This document shows, piece after piece, positions 8,139 through 19,342 of a stretch of DNA of 64,000 nt; the stretch's first letter is position 1; every line of letters starts with the position of its first letter. The position numbers and the translations under genes are program-made. Below the pieces are notes generated by a model. The model was not told the DNA's origin. It did no database searches and saw nothing but the letters and a program-made list of their open reading frames with translations. This DNA comes from Devosia sp. ZB163 (lineage in GTDB: Bacteria > Pseudomonadota > Alphaproteobacteria > Rhizobiales > Devosiaceae), in NCBI RefSeq assembly GCF_028613635.1, contig NZ_JAQRMY010000002.1, forward strand, positions 62,001 to 126,000, read 5' to 3'.

Positions 8139-9488
8139 CTAGACCGCAACGGAATGACGCCCGACGCCGGAGCCCAGATAGGTGTCGAAGGCCGAGGCGA
8201 CAGAGCGCACGAAGGGGCGGCCGAGGCTCGTGACCGAGAAGGACTGGCCGTCGAACGCGACGATCCCGTCGGCGTCGCCCTGGGCGGCATAGCTCATCTC
8301 GGCCAGCACCGGCGAGGCGGCCTTGCCGAAGCGCTCCTTCAGCTCGGGGATGGAGATGGCGAAGTCGCACATCAGCCGCTCGATCACCCAGCCGCGCAGC
8401 CGGTCCTCGTCGCTGAAGGCGATGCCCTTGGCGATTGCGAGGCCGCGCTCCTTGATGGCGCGGATGTACTCGCCGGTGGCGGTGACGTTCTGCACGTAGC
8501 CCTGCGGCAGGCTGCCGATGGAGGAGGCGCCGAGGCCGATCAGGGCAGGGGCGTCGTCGGTGGTGTAGCCCTGGAAGTTGCGGCGGAGCTTGCCTGCGCC
8601 TGCTGCGACGGCGAGGCGGTCGGCGGACCTGGCGAAATGGTCGATGCCGATGGCGACATAGCCGGCGGCCTCGATGCGGGCGGCTGCGGCCGTGGACTGG
8701 CGCAGGCGCTCGGCGGCATCGGGGAGCACGGTCTCGTCGATCATGCGCTGGTGCGTCTTCATCCACGGGACGTGGGCATAGCCGAAGAGGGCGAGCCGGT
8801 CGGGGTTCATCGCGAGCGCGAGGTCGATGGTCGCCTCGACGGTCTCGACCGTCTGGTGCGGCAGGCCGTAGAGCACGTCGAGATTGACCGAGGCGACGCC
8901 GCGCTGGCGCATGCCTTCAACCACCGCGCGGGTCTGCTCGAAGGTCTGGATGCGGTTGATCGCTTCCTGCACCTTCGGGTTGAAGTCCTGCACGCCGACG
9001 CTGATGCGCGACACGCCCGCGGCCGCGAAGGCGTCGTAGCGGTCCTCGGTCATGTCGTTGGGGTCGATCTCGATGCTGAACTCGAAATCGCGGCGCGGGT
9101 TGAAGAGTTCGCGCGCGTGGCGCGAGAGGGCAATGAGGTCGTCGGGCTGCAGCATCGAGGGCGAGCCGCCGCCGAGGTGGAGCGCGGTGGCGCCACCGCG
9201 ACCATCGAGGAGACGCGCGACGGTTTCCATCTCGGTGTGCACGGACGGCAGGTACGCCGCGATCGGATCGTAGCGGAGCACCTGCTTGGTGTGGCAGCCG
9301 CAGAACCAGCACAGCCGATCGCAGAACGGCACGTGGACATAGAGCGAGAGGTCGGTCTCGACGGGGACTGTGCCGAGCCAGCCCGCATAGTCGGCATCCG
9401 CGATGCCCGCATGGAAATGCGGGGCAGTCGGATAGCTCGTGTAGCGGGGAACTGGCCTCGAGTGGCGGCTGAGCAGGGTGTCGGACAT
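8139..9488 (-). CDS. hemN: Oxygen-independent coproporphyrinogen III oxidase
   Basis: 449-aa radical-SAM enzyme that decarboxylates coproporphyrinogen III to protoporphyrinogen IX without oxygen, supplying heme in microaerobic cells. The Fe-S/SAM motif is C56-x3-C60-x2-C63 followed by C65, in VPFCDRLCWFCGC. N-terminal PRYTSYPTAPHF and GGGSPS near residue 110 match true HemN rather than the HemW-type look-alikes, as does the length. Its start overlaps no other gene. An FNR/FixK box lies 45 bases upstream and is shared with the divergent fnrN gene. fixK follows on the same strand. Confidence 0.95.
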   Translation of the reverse strand: MSDTLLSRHSRPVPRYTSYPTAPHFHAGIADADYAGWLGTVPVETDLSLYVHVPFCDRLCWFCGCHTKQVLRYDPIAAYLPSVHTEMETVARLLDGRGGATALHLGGGSPSMLQPDDLIALSRHARELFNPRRDFEFSIEIDPNDMTEDRYDAFAAAGVSRISVGVQDFNPKVQEAINRIQTFEQTRAVVEGMRQRGVASVNLDVLYGLPHQTVETVEATIDLALAMNPDRLALFGYAHVPWMKTHQRMIDETVLPDAAERLRQSTAAAARIEAAGYVAIGIDHFARSADRLAVAAGAGKLRRNFQGYTTDDAPALIGLGASSIGSLPQGYVQNVTATGEYIRAIKERGLAIAKGIAFSDEDRLRGWVIERLMCDFAISIPELKERFGKAASPVLAEMSYAAQGDADGIVAFDGQSFSVTSLGRPFVRSVASAFDTYLGSGVGRHSVAV

Positions 9489-9532
9489 CGGAACCTCCGC
9501 CCCGCTTGTCGCAGGGGGCGGATGGGGCGTCC

Positions 9533-9546
9533 TTGATCTCGATCAA
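9533..9546. promoter_or_regulatory. FNR/FixK box between hemN and fnrN
   Basis: TTGATCTCGATCAA, a perfect match to TTGAT-N4-ATCAA. It is centred about 51 bases before hemN (minus) and 61 bases before fnrN (plus), so one site can control both divergent genes. It would give FnrN autoregulation. Confidence 0.9.
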
Positions 9547-9600
9547 ACCAGCCGGCGCGCGGCGTGCGACGAGAAAGTGCACGCATTCCAGGCACGCCGA

Positions 9601-10317
9601 ATGGACACCCGCCGCACCCCCGATCAACCCATCCCTGTTTCCTGCCAGCGCTGTCGCGTGCGGGAGGGAGGCGTTTGCGAGGTGCTGGGGCCGACCGAGC
9701 TGCGGCGGCTCGCGACCTATTCGCGGCGGACACGGCATTGCGCCGGCGAGACGCTGGCGGTCGAGAGCGACGAAGTCATGGGCTATGCCAACGTGACGAG
9801 CGGCACCGTGAAGCTCAGCCGCGTGCTGCGCGACGGTCGCCAGCAGCTCGTCGGGCTGCAGTTCGCGCCTGACCTCATGGGGCGGCTGTTCTCGACGGAA
9901 AGCCCGCTGTCGGCCGAGGCCGCGACCGAGGTCGAGCTGTGCCGCGTCCCCAAGGAGGTGATGGAGGCGCTGGTGCTGAGCAGCGACAGGCTGAAGCTGC
10001 GCCTGCTCGACCAGTCGCTCAAGGACCTCGACGAGGCGCGCGAATGGATGGTGACGCTGGGGCGGAAGAGCGCGATAGAGCGGGTGGCGAGCGTGCTGCT
10101 GCTGGTCGCGACGCGCATGGGGGGCGCCGACGCGCAGGGCGACATCGTGGTCGAACTGCCGATCGGGCGGGCCGACATGGCCGACTTCCTCGGGCTGACG
10201 CTCGAGACGGTGTCGCGCCAGATGAGCCGGCTGCGCCACGAGGGCGTGATCTCCGTCCAGGGTCACCGCTGTGTCGTGATCCACGACATCGATGCGCTGA
10301 AGGGCCGGACGGGCTGA
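9601..10317 (+). CDS. fnrN: FNR-type oxygen-sensing transcriptional regulator
   Basis: 238 aa from the ATG at 9601. A longer frame opens at 9478, but it would place the FNR box inside the coding region, so the shorter start is preferred. Cysteines C15, C18, C26 and C114 have the FnrN arrangement (C-x2-C-x7-C plus one central Cys) expected to hold an oxygen-labile [4Fe-4S] cluster. The C-terminal helix-turn-helix DMADFLGLTLETVSRQMSRL has the FNR recognition residues E-xx-S-R. It should activate hemN, ccoNOQP and ccoGHIS under low oxygen. It ends 3 bases from the converging ccoS stop. Confidence 0.92.
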   Translation: MDTRRTPDQPIPVSCQRCRVREGGVCEVLGPTELRRLATYSRRTRHCAGETLAVESDEVMGYANVTSGTVKLSRVLRDGRQQLVGLQFAPDLMGRLFSTESPLSAEAATEVELCRVPKEVMEALVLSSDRLKLRLLDQSLKDLDEAREWMVTLGRKSAIERVASVLLLVATRMGGADAQGDIVVELPIGRADMADFLGLTLETVSRQMSRLRHEGVISVQGHRCVVIHDIDALKGRTG

Positions 10318-10320
10318 CCC

Positions 10321-10463
10321 TTAGTCCTTTATGTCTTCCTCGAAGATGCGCTCGCTGGCGCCATCGAGATCCTCGTACTGACCCGAGCGCAGCGCCCACA
10401 GGAATGCCCCGAGGGCGGCAAGACCCATCAGCACGGCCAGCGGAATGAGAACGGCGAGGCCAC

Positions 10464-10467
<4 letters not shown>
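10321..10467 (-). CDS. ccoS: cbb3 oxidase maturation protein CcoS
   Basis: 48-aa protein with one N-terminal membrane helix (residues 3-26, SGLAVLIPLAVLMGLAALGAF) and a short acidic tail (GQYEDLDGASERIFEEDIKD). Length and the W-x-x-x-S/G-GQYEDL motif are typical of CcoS, needed to insert heme and CuB into CcoN. Its ATG overlaps the ccoI stop by 4 bases, so the two are translationally coupled. It is the last gene of the ccoGHIS operon. Confidence 0.93.
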
Positions 10468-12709
<2,242 letters not shown>

Positions 12710-12713
<4 letters not shown>

Positions 12714-13207
12714 TGCGCTTCTCCCGCGATGCGGAAGCGGTCGTGCAGTTCGAACGGGCCGAGCGCGGTGGCGGGGACGTTCACGCGTGCTTCCCAGACG
12801 CCGGGACCGAGGCTGACCGGGCCGGCATAGGTGCCGTCGGGCTGGCGAACGAGGGCGATTGTCTGGTCGTCGTGGCCGCCGACCGGGCGGTTGATCTGGA
12901 GCACCGGCTCGCCGAGATCGACGGGATTGCCGGCGCCGTCGACCACCGATAGCAGCGCGGTGCCGCCGGCGTGGGTGAGGCTCGACGTCCAGCCGGCCTC
13001 GAGCTGGGCGGCGTGGGCGATGCGCTTTTCCTCGAACTCCTGGCTCGCGACATAGGTGTTCTTGACGACGAGGCCGGTCCAGCTGGTCGCCGAGACCACG
13101 GCCATGGTGATGTTCACCGCGATGATGACGCCGAAGAAGCCGACGATGAACAGCCACATGTGGCGGCCGGTGAACTCGCCGGGCCGGGCTTTGGAGTTGG
13201 TGGTCAT
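12710..13207 (-). CDS. ccoH: cbb3 oxidase assembly protein CcoH/FixH
   Basis: 165-aa membrane-anchored periplasmic protein. One membrane segment (residues 17-40, MWLFIVGFFGVIIAVNITMAVV) is followed by a FixH-type domain with NTYVASQEFEEKRIAHAAQLEAGW and a C-terminal beta domain (GPGVWEARVNV). It takes part in cbb3 oxidase biogenesis together with CcoG, CcoI and CcoS. Its start overlaps the ccoG stop by 4 bases and its stop overlaps the ccoI start by 4 bases, so the four genes are a tightly coupled operon. Confidence 0.93.
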
Positions 13208-14787
13208 TTGCGCTTCTCCGGGACTTCGAAGGTCGACTCGACGCTGCGGGTGATCCCGGCGGCCTCGTCCGAGACGACGATCTGGAACGGCATCTGGCTT
13301 GCGGGCAGGGACTCGGGGCCGACGCGCACGTAGAGGCGCACCGGCAGGACCTTGTCGGGCTCGAGCGTGAAGGTGAGGCTGCCGGCGGTCTCGCTGCCGC
13401 CATCGACGAGCGAGATCGTCGAGCCGGGCAGGCCGTCGAGGCGAAGCTCGACCTCGCGCATCTCGGGCGCCATGTTGAGCACCTTCACGTCGTAGCCATT
13501 GCGGACCGAGCCGTCGCGCAGCTCGACATAGAGCGGATTGCGGTCGTGCAGCACGTTGAGCGACAGCGGCGTGCGCAGCGCCAGCGCGGTCACCATGGCG
13601 AGGCCGATGGCGATCCAGCCGACGAGGTAGACGATCGTGCGCGGGTGGATGACCGAGCGCCAGTTGGTGCGCTTGATCGCATCGACCAGCTTGCCGGTGA
13701 CCGGGTTGCGGACGCGCGACGGCTGGACGACTTTGCCGCTGCCGGTGGCCAGCGCCATGTTGCGGTTGTAGTCGCTGAGCGTGGCGTAGGAGATGAGGCC
13801 CTGCTCCTTGCCGAGCCGGGTCATCACGTCGTCGCAGGCATCGATGCAGAGCGCGCAGGTGATGCACTCGAGCTGCTGGCCGTCGCGGATGTCGATGCCC
13901 ATGGGGCAGACGACGACGCAGGCATTGCAATCGACGCAGTCGCCGACGGGCTTGCCTTCGGCGGCGGCGCGCTTGGCGTGACGCGAGCGCGGCTCGCCGC
14001 GCCAGTCATTGTAGGTGACGGTCAGCGAGTGCTCGTCGAGCATGGCGCCCTGGATGCGCGGCCACGGGCACATGTAGGTGCAGACCTGTTCGCGGAGCAG
14101 GCCGCCGAACGTGTAGGTGGTGGCGGTGAGGAGCGCGATGGTGGCGTAGGCGACGAGCGGCGCCTGGAGCGTCACGACGTCGGCGAGGAGGGTCGGGGCG
14201 TCGGCGAAATAGAAGATCCAGGCGCCGCCGGTCAGGATGCCGATCACCAGCCAGGTGGCGTGCTTGGCGGTGCGCTTCATGAGCTTGTCGGCGGTCCATT
14301 TTCCGGCGTCGAGCTTGATGCGGGCGTTGCGGTCGCCCTCGATGAAACGCTCGACGGCGAGGAAGAGATCGACCCACACGGTCTGCGGGCACGCGTAGCC
14401 GCACCAGGCCCGGCCGACGGTGGAGGTGACGAGGAAGAGACCGATTCCCGCCATCACCAGCATGCCGGCGACGTAGTAGAATTCCTGCGGCCAGATCTCG
14501 ATGAAGAAGAAGTAGAAGCGCCGGTTGGCGAGGTCGACCAGAACGGCCTGATCGGGTGCGAACGGCCCGCGATCCCAACGCAGCCAGGGCGTCACGTAGT
14601 AGATGGTGAGCGTGATCAGCATCACCAGCCACTTGAACTTCCGGAACCGGCCGCTGGCGCGCTTGGGGAAGATCTTCTTGCGCGGCGCATAGAGCGGCTG
14701 GCGGCGTCCGGCAGCGTTCACCGCCTCGACGTCATAGGTCTGGGTATCTGGGGTATGGGTAGTCATGCCGGGGTTCCGGGTGGTCAT
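13204..14787 (-). CDS. ccoG: cbb3 oxidase accessory iron-sulfur protein CcoG/FixG/RdxA
   Basis: 527 aa with several membrane helices in the first half (near 50-70, 100-125, 170-195, 205-230), two ferredoxin-like cysteine clusters (C-x2-C-x2-C-x3-CP near 290 and C-x2-C-x2-C-x3-C near 312), and a C-terminal Ig-like FixG domain from about 400. CcoG reduces copper for CcoI during cbb3 oxidase assembly. An in-frame ATG at 14766 is an alternative start; neither has a strong ribosome site. An FNR/FixK box lies 36 bases before the ATG at 14787, so the ccoGHIS operon has its own anaerobic promoter. Confidence 0.95.
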   Translation of the reverse strand: MTTRNPGMTTHTPDTQTYDVEAVNAAGRRQPLYAPRKKIFPKRASGRFRKFKWLVMLITLTIYYVTPWLRWDRGPFAPDQAVLVDLANRRFYFFFIEIWPQEFYYVAGMLVMAGIGLFLVTSTVGRAWCGYACPQTVWVDLFLAVERFIEGDRNARIKLDAGKWTADKLMKRTAKHATWLVIGILTGGAWIFYFADAPTLLADVVTLQAPLVAYATIALLTATTYTFGGLLREQVCTYMCPWPRIQGAMLDEHSLTVTYNDWRGEPRSRHAKRAAAEGKPVGDCVDCNACVVVCPMGIDIRDGQQLECITCALCIDACDDVMTRLGKEQGLISYATLSDYNRNMALATGSGKVVQPSRVRNPVTGKLVDAIKRTNWRSVIHPRTIVYLVGWIAIGLAMVTALALRTPLSLNVLHDRNPLYVELRDGSVRNGYDVKVLNMAPEMREVELRLDGLPGSTISLVDGGSETAGSLTFTLEPDKVLPVRLYVRVGPESLPASQMPFQIVVSDEAAGITRSVESTFEVPEKRK

Positions 14788-14822
14788 CCCCCGGGTTCTC
14801 TCACGCCGGGTCGCTGGCGCGA

Positions 14823-14836
14823 TTGATCTGGGTCAA
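14823..14836. promoter_or_regulatory. FNR/FixK box of ccoGHIS
   Basis: TTGATCTGGGTCAA, one mismatch to TTGAT-N4-ATCAA. It is centred about 42 bases before the ccoG start and downstream of the ccoP terminator, so it should drive ccoGHIS separately from ccoNOQP. Confidence 0.85.
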
Positions 14837-14859
14837 GAGGGGCAGGTCCGGAAACGAAG

Positions 14860-14885
14860 AAGGGGGCGTTTGCGGACGCCCCCTT
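14860..14885 (-). terminator. Terminator after ccoP
   Basis: Perfect 10-bp stem AAGGGGGCGT (14860-14869) with ACGCCCCCTT (14876-14885) and a 6-base loop. On the minus strand it is followed by a pyrimidine-rich CTTCGTTTCC tract. It would end the ccoNOQP message before the ccoG promoter. Confidence 0.75.
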
Positions 14886-14912
14886 CCCCTCGCTGGCAGC
14901 AGCACGGGAATG

Positions 14913-15779
14913 CTATTGGCCGCCGCCGAGACCGTGAACGTAGACCGCGAGCTGCTTGACCGCGGCGTCGCCGAGACGTGCGCCCCAGGCCGGCATCACG
15001 CCGTGGCGCGGCAGGGCGATCTGCTCGCGCAGGGCCGCGAGCGTGCCCTCGTAGAGCCAGACCTTGTCGTTGAGCGATGGCGCGCCGACGTCGACCATGC
15101 CGGCACCGTCCTCGGCGTGGCAGCCGGCGCAGTTGTCGGCGAACAGCTGCTCACCCTCGGGGGTGGCTTCGCCCCCTTCCATGCCCGAGAGCGACGCAAC
15201 CTGCTTTGCCACCCGGTCGATGTCCTCGGCCGTCAGCATGCCGTCGGTGCCGAAGGCGGGCATGTCGTTGAAGTGCGTGTCCTGGTCGGTGGGCGAACGC
15301 GCGCCGTGGGCGATGGTGGCGTAGACCTGGTCGATCGTGCCGCCCCAGATCCACTCGTCGTCGTTGAGGTTGGGATAGCCCACGCTGCCGGTCGCGCCAG
15401 TTCCGTGGCACTGCGAGCAGTAGACCTTGTACAGCGACTCTCCGCCGGCCCGGGCGAAGCGCGCGAGGCCGTCATCCTTGACGATGTCTGCCACCGGCGT
15501 CGTCGTCACCGCCTCGAGCATGCCGCCCTGCGCCGCCCTGGCCGCGGCGACATCGGCGTGCAGGTCGGCGCGGCTCGAATAGCCGAGCACGCCGGTCGTC
15601 GCCGACGAGATCATCGGCCAGGCGGGGAAGGCGATGGTGTAGCCGATCGAGAAGATGATCGAGCCGTAGAAGGTCCACAGCCACCAGCGCGGCAGGGGGT
15701 TGTTCAGCTCCTTGATGCCGTCCCATTCGTGGCCGGTCGTCTCGACGCCAGTGACCTGGTCAACGTCCTTGTCGCTCAT
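14913..15779 (-). CDS. ccoP: cbb3 oxidase diheme cytochrome c subunit III
   Basis: 288 aa: a short cytoplasmic N-terminus, one membrane helix (about 35-55, WWLWTFYGSIIFSIGYTIAFP region) and two cytochrome c domains with heme motifs CSQCH (near 140) and CAGCH (near 225), each followed by a distal Met. CcoP passes electrons from cytochrome c to CcoO and CcoN. Last gene of ccoNOQP; its start overlaps the ccoQ stop by 4 bases. Heme attachment requires the ccm system whose genes lie at 61.7-64 kb. Confidence 0.96.
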   Translation of the reverse strand: MSDKDVDQVTGVETTGHEWDGIKELNNPLPRWWLWTFYGSIIFSIGYTIAFPAWPMISSATTGVLGYSSRADLHADVAAARAAQGGMLEAVTTTPVADIVKDDGLARFARAGGESLYKVYCSQCHGTGATGSVGYPNLNDDEWIWGGTIDQVYATIAHGARSPTDQDTHFNDMPAFGTDGMLTAEDIDRVAKQVASLSGMEGGEATPEGEQLFADNCAGCHAEDGAGMVDVGAPSLNDKVWLYEGTLAALREQIALPRHGVMPAWGARLGDAAVKQLAVYVHGLGGGQ

Positions 15780-15958
15780 TTGCGCTCATCCCCCAGCGGT
15801 TCGTTGTCATCGAGCGGGATGCGCGCCGCCGCCATCGCGTTGGCTTTGGCGCCCGGCCGGAGCAGGAAGAACACCACCGATAGGAAGATCGCCATCATGT
15901 AGAGAAGGCCCCAGCTGTCGGCGAAGTGCCGGAGCATGTCGTAGTGTGCAGTTGGCAT
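15776..15958 (-). CDS. ccoQ: cbb3 oxidase subunit CcoQ
   Basis: 60-aa protein with one membrane helix (residues 14-35, SWGLLYMMAIFLSVVFFLLRPG) and a polar C-terminal tail ending in DDNEPLGDE. The FFLLRPG motif and position between ccoO and ccoP identify CcoQ, the small subunit that stabilises the complex. It overlaps ccoP by 4 bases and follows ccoO by 12 bases. Confidence 0.93.
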   Translation of the reverse strand: MPTAHYDMLRHFADSWGLLYMMAIFLSVVFFLLRPGAKANAMAAARIPLDDNEPLGDERK

Positions 15959-15970
15959 GGTGTGGCTCGC

Positions 15971-16702
15971 TTACCGGAAGTTGGCCTGGGCGTCGTACGT
16001 GGTGAAATCGACCAGCGTGCCGAGCATCTGGAGATAGGCGACGAGGGCATCCATCTCGGTGATCCGCTTCGGATCGCCGTCGAAGTCCTCGGCGCGCACG
16101 TTGTTGTAGCGCTCGATCAGACCCGAGGTGTCGGCACCGGGCGTGGCCTGCGCGACGAGGTCGCGCTGCGCGTTGGCCACCGCATCCTCGCTGTAGGGCA
16201 CGCCGACCGCGACATTGGCCTTGAGGCTGGCCATGGTGTTGTTGGTGTCGAGGTCGGTCTCGGCGAGGAAGCCGTATTTCGGCATGATCGACTCGGGCAC
16301 CAGCGACTGCGGATTGGTCAGGTGCTCCACATGCCATTCGTCCGAGTAGCGGCCGCCGACGCGGGCGAGGTCGGGCCCCGTCCGCTTCGAACCCCACTGG
16401 AACGAGTGGTCGTACATCGACTCCGCCGCCAGCGAGTAGTGGCCATAGCGCTCGGTCTCGTCGCGGAACGGACGGATCATCTGGCTATGGCAGGTGTAGC
16501 AGCCCTCGCGGATGTAGATGTCGCGTCCCGCCAGCTCCAGCGGGGTGTAGGGCCGCATGCCCTCCACCTTCTCGATCGTGTTCTGGAAGTAGAACAGGGG
16601 AGCGACCTCGACGATGCCGCCGATGCACACCACCACCAGCGAGAGGGTGAGGAGCAGGGTGGCGTTGCGTTCGATGACGCCGTGTTTGCCCAGAATATCC
16701 AT
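15971..16702 (-). CDS. ccoO: cbb3 oxidase monoheme cytochrome c subunit II
   Basis: 243 aa with an N-terminal membrane anchor (about 10-38) and one heme c motif CYTCH (near residue 69) preceded by the typical [20 protein letters not shown]. Axial Met is probably in ESIMPKYGF. CcoO takes electrons from CcoP and hands them to the heme b of CcoN. Length and gene order are normal for the family. Confidence 0.96.
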   Translation of the reverse strand: MDILGKHGVIERNATLLLTLSLVVVCIGGIVEVAPLFYFQNTIEKVEGMRPYTPLELAGRDIYIREGCYTCHSQMIRPFRDETERYGHYSLAAESMYDHSFQWGSKRTGPDLARVGGRYSDEWHVEHLTNPQSLVPESIMPKYGFLAETDLDTNNTMASLKANVAVGVPYSEDAVANAQRDLVAQATPGADTSGLIERYNNVRAEDFDGDPKRITEMDALVAYLQMLGTLVDFTTYDAQANFR

Positions 16703-16714
16703 GGGTGAGGGCTC

Positions 16715-18331
16715 CTATTCGGCCGGCTGCAGGGCGGTGGTGGGGATCGGGCGCTCATCGCGGACGCGGCCGCGGATGGTCATCCAGATGTTGAAGGCCA
16801 TCACCAGTCCGCCGGCGAGGTAGAGCAGGCCGCCGAAGGCGCGGGCGATGTAGTAGGGGTGGAGCGCGGCCACGGTCTCGGCGAACGAGTACACGAGGAA
16901 GCCCTGGTCATCGTACTCGCGCCACATCAGGCCCTGCATGATGCCCGAGACCCACATGACGGCGGCGTAGATGACGATGCCGGTGGTCGCGAGCCAGAAG
17001 TGCCAGTTGACCATGCGCGGCGAGTAGAGCTGCCTGCGGCCCCACAGGCGCGGCACCATGAAGTAGACGGCGGCGAACGAGATCATGCCGACCCAGCCCA
17101 GCGCACCCGAGTGCACGTGGCCGATGGTCCAGTCGGTATAGTGGCTGAGGCCGTTGACCGACTTGATCGACATCACCGGGCCTTCGAAGGTCGACATGCC
17201 GTAGAAGGCGATGGCGATGACCATCATGCGGATGATCGGGTCGGTGCGGACCTTGTCCCAGGCGCCGCGCAGCGTCATCAGGCCGTTGATCATGCCGCCC
17301 CAGCTGGGCATCCACAGCATGATCGAGAACACCATGCCGAGCGTCTGCGCCCAGTCGGGCAGGGCGGTGTAGTGCAGGTGGTGCGGACCGGCCCAGATGT
17401 AGAGGAAGATCAGCGCCCAGAAGTGGATGATCGAGAGGCGGTAGCTGTAGACCGGCCGCTCGGCCTGCTTGGGCATGAAGTAGTACATCATGCCGAGGAA
17501 GCCGGCGGTGAGGAAGAAGCCCACGGCGTTGTGGCCGTACCACCACTGGGTCAGCGCATCCTGCACGCCCGAAAACAGCGAGTAGCTCTTCGAGCCGAGC
17601 AGGCTCACCGGCATGGCGAGGTTGTTGACGACGTGCAGCAGCGCGATCGTGACGATGAAGGCAAGGTAGAACCAGTTCGCCACATAGATATGCGGCTCCT
17701 TGCGCTTGATGAGCGTGCCGAGGAACAGGATCAGGTAGGCGACCCAGACGATGGTCAGCCACAGATCGACATACCATTCGGGCTCGGCGTACTCGCGGCT
17801 CTGCGTGATGCCGAGCAGGTACCCGGTCGCGGCCATGACGATGAACAGCTGGTAGCCCCAGAAGACGAACCAGGCGAGGTTCTCGCTGATCATCGGGGCG
17901 CGGCAGGTGCGCTGCACGACGTAGAAGCTCGTCGTGATCAGGGCGGTGCCGCCAAAGGCGAAGACCACTGCCGAGGTGTGCAGCGGCCGCATGCGCCCGA
18001 AGTTGAACCACGGCTCGAGATTGAGGTCGGGCCAGGCGAGCTGGAGGGCGATGACGAGGCCGACGAGGAAGCCGACGCACCCCCAGAAGACGGTGAGGAT
18101 CGAGCCGGCCCGGATCGGGCCGTCGATATAGGTGGGCGCGTCCGAACGCGAGACCGGCGCCGCGACGGCGGCCGGTTCGGGTCGACGCATCAGGATGATG
18201 GCGCCCAGGCCGAGCACGACGGCAATGATGCCCCAGTGCGCGCTGAAGGCCGCATCCTGTCCCAGGCCGGAAAGGACGAGCGCGAAGAACGCGCCGCCTC
18301 CCAGCACGATAATCCAAGGCAGATAATGCAA
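16715..18331 (-). CDS. ccoN: cbb3 oxidase catalytic subunit I
   Basis: 538-aa, twelve-helix heme-copper oxidase subunit that reduces oxygen with high affinity and pumps protons. Clear CcoN signatures include [17 protein letters not shown] (heme b ligand His), [17 protein letters not shown] (CuB His and the cross-linked Tyr region) and [13 protein letters not shown] (CuB His pair). It is the first gene of ccoNOQP. An FNR/FixK box lies 65 bases upstream in a divergent promoter shared with a hemerythrin-like gene. Confidence 0.97.
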   Translation of the reverse strand: MHYLPWIIVLGGGAFFALVLSGLGQDAAFSAHWGIIAVVLGLGAIILMRRPEPAAVAAPVSRSDAPTYIDGPIRAGSILTVFWGCVGFLVGLVIALQLAWPDLNLEPWFNFGRMRPLHTSAVVFAFGGTALITTSFYVVQRTCRAPMISENLAWFVFWGYQLFIVMAATGYLLGITQSREYAEPEWYVDLWLTIVWVAYLILFLGTLIKRKEPHIYVANWFYLAFIVTIALLHVVNNLAMPVSLLGSKSYSLFSGVQDALTQWWYGHNAVGFFLTAGFLGMMYYFMPKQAERPVYSYRLSIIHFWALIFLYIWAGPHHLHYTALPDWAQTLGMVFSIMLWMPSWGGMINGLMTLRGAWDKVRTDPIIRMMVIAIAFYGMSTFEGPVMSIKSVNGLSHYTDWTIGHVHSGALGWVGMISFAAVYFMVPRLWGRRQLYSPRMVNWHFWLATTGIVIYAAVMWVSGIMQGLMWREYDDQGFLVYSFAETVAALHPYYIARAFGGLLYLAGGLVMAFNIWMTIRGRVRDERPIPTTALQPAE

Positions 18332-18395
18332 AGCGGCCCCCGTGATGCTGCGGATTGAGACGGGTGCAACCTATGGGGACCGGCCCCGGGAAAAC

Positions 18396-18409
18396 TTGAT
18401 CCAGATCAA
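18396..18409. promoter_or_regulatory. FNR/FixK box between ccoN and hemerythrin-like gene
   Basis: TTGATCCAGATCAA, a perfect match to TTGAT-N4-ATCAA. It is almost equidistant from the ccoN start (18331, minus) and the divergent start at 18472 (plus), so both genes are probably induced at low oxygen. Confidence 0.9.
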
Positions 18410-18471
18410 CGCGCATCCGGCGACCAGCGGATTTCCTGCCGCCAACGACATCCAGATGCAGGAGGCGGGCC

Positions 18472-18912
18472 ATGATCGCGAGCAAGGGAGCGCTCGAAGA
18501 GGTGCGGGAGTTCTTCGAGCAGCAGCTAGCGCTGTGCGACCTGCTCGAGGCCATCGCCGACTCGCTGCCCAACCGGCTCAACCACGCCAGGTGCCTCACG
18601 GCCTCCAAGTTGATCGGCCCGCTGCTGCGCGAGGCGCATGCCGCCGAGGAGGCGGTACTGTTTCCCAGCATCGTCGCAACCCACGCCCGCGGCACGCAGA
18701 TGGTCGAGCAACTGCGCCTAGAGCATCTCGAGGACGAGTGCTTCGGCGAGGAAGTGCAGTTCGAGCTGCACCAGCTGGCCTGCAAACAGCCGGTGCTGGC
18801 GCCCGAGGCGACGGGATACATGCTGCGGGGGTTCTTCGAATGCCTGCGCCGTCACGTGCGGCACGAGCGGCAGCTGCTCAACGCGCTGCCCGCGCAGGCG
18901 GCCCTGAACTAG
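18472..18912 (+). CDS. Hemerythrin-like domain protein
   Basis: 146-aa helical protein with the metal-site spacing of the hemerythrin fold: H56/E60 in EAHAAEEAVLFP, H85/E88 in LEHLEDE and H128/H131/E132 in RRHVRHERQLL. The first helix, where hemerythrins normally have a His, shows C22 instead (LALCDLLEAIAD), so the di-iron site may be altered. Such proteins bind oxygen, NO or iron or repair Fe-S centres. It is divergent from ccoN and shares its FNR box, so it is probably part of the low-oxygen response. Its stop overlaps the stop of the converging receiver-like gene by 4 bases. Confidence 0.8.
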   Translation: MIASKGALEEVREFFEQQLALCDLLEAIADSLPNRLNHARCLTASKLIGPLLREAHAAEEAVLFPSIVATHARGTQMVEQLRLEHLEDECFGEEVQFELHQLACKQPVLAPEATGYMLRGFFECLRRHVRHERQLLNALPAQAALN

Positions 18913-19253
18913 GCTTCCGAGTGCATCGCCCGGCGCACCGAGGCCGAGATGGCATTGCCGAGCACCGGCATCTCGACGACGTCGGTGACCCACTGGACCA
19001 GCCAGGGGTGGGCATGGGCGGCGAGCAGCACGACCGGATAGGCCTTCACGCAGAAGGCGATGCTGGCATAGTCGGCGCCGGTCAGCGCCTTCTGGTCGAG
19101 CACGGTGGCGTCGAAGCGCTGCCGCGCCAGCCAGGAATAGTCGGGCAGGTCGGCGCGTACCGTCACCTCGTAGCCCTCGGCCTCGAGTGCAAAGACCAGC
19201 GATCGGCGCAGATCGTTGTCGGGCGCAATGACGAGGAGGCGGCCAGCGGCCAT
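18909..19253 (-). CDS. Degenerate response-regulator receiver protein
   Basis: 114-aa single domain with the receiver layout: acidic pocket DND at 12-14 and the possible phospho-acceptor D53 (ATVLDQKA). The conserved Thr/Ser (AAH at 79-80) and Lys (VEMPV near 95) are missing, so normal phosphorylation is doubtful. It has no output domain. Start ATG 19253. It lies between ccoNOQP and fixLJ and has an imperfect FNR box (19325-19338) and a strong hairpin (19269-19296) upstream. It may be a stand-alone modulator of FixL/FixJ or the oxidase; this is inference. Confidence 0.7.
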   Translation of the reverse strand: MAAGRLLVIAPDNDLRRSLVFALEAEGYEVTVRADLPDYSWLARQRFDATVLDQKALTGADYASIAFCVKAYPVVLLAAHAHPWLVQWVTDVVEMPVLGNAISASVRRAMHSEA

Positions 19254-19268
19254 TTCGGTCGATCCCTT

Positions 19269-19296
19269 GGTTCTGCCCTGCGATCAGGGCAGAACC
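19269..19296. terminator. Strong hairpin downstream of fixJ
   Basis: Perfect 12-bp stem GGTTCTGCCCTG (19269-19280) with 19285-19296 and a CGAT loop. It can end the fixLJ message, but it lies between an FNR-like box and the next gene on the same strand, so it could also sit in that gene's leader. No long T-run follows. Confidence 0.6.
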
Positions 19297-19324
19297 AGTA
19301 TGACGATTGGCCGCAGCGCCGTGG

Positions 19325-19338
19325 TTGAGCTAGATCAA
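19325..19338. promoter_or_regulatory. Imperfect FNR/FixK box before receiver-like gene
   Basis: TTGAGCTAGATCAA matches TTGAT-N4-ATCAA except for one base in the left half. It is centred about 78 bases before the receiver-like start at 19253, between that gene and fixJ. Confidence 0.65.
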
Positions 19339-19342
19339 ACCG

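Noticed and set aside
9478-9600. Upstream start for fnrN
   Set aside because: It would put the FNR box inside the coding sequence and overlap the hemN start; the Cys cluster is at the normal distance from ATG 9601.
12714-13403. Long N-terminal extension of the ccoI frame
   Set aside because: The frame is open over ccoH, but the CcoI homology and the usual 4-base overlap begin at ATG 12713.
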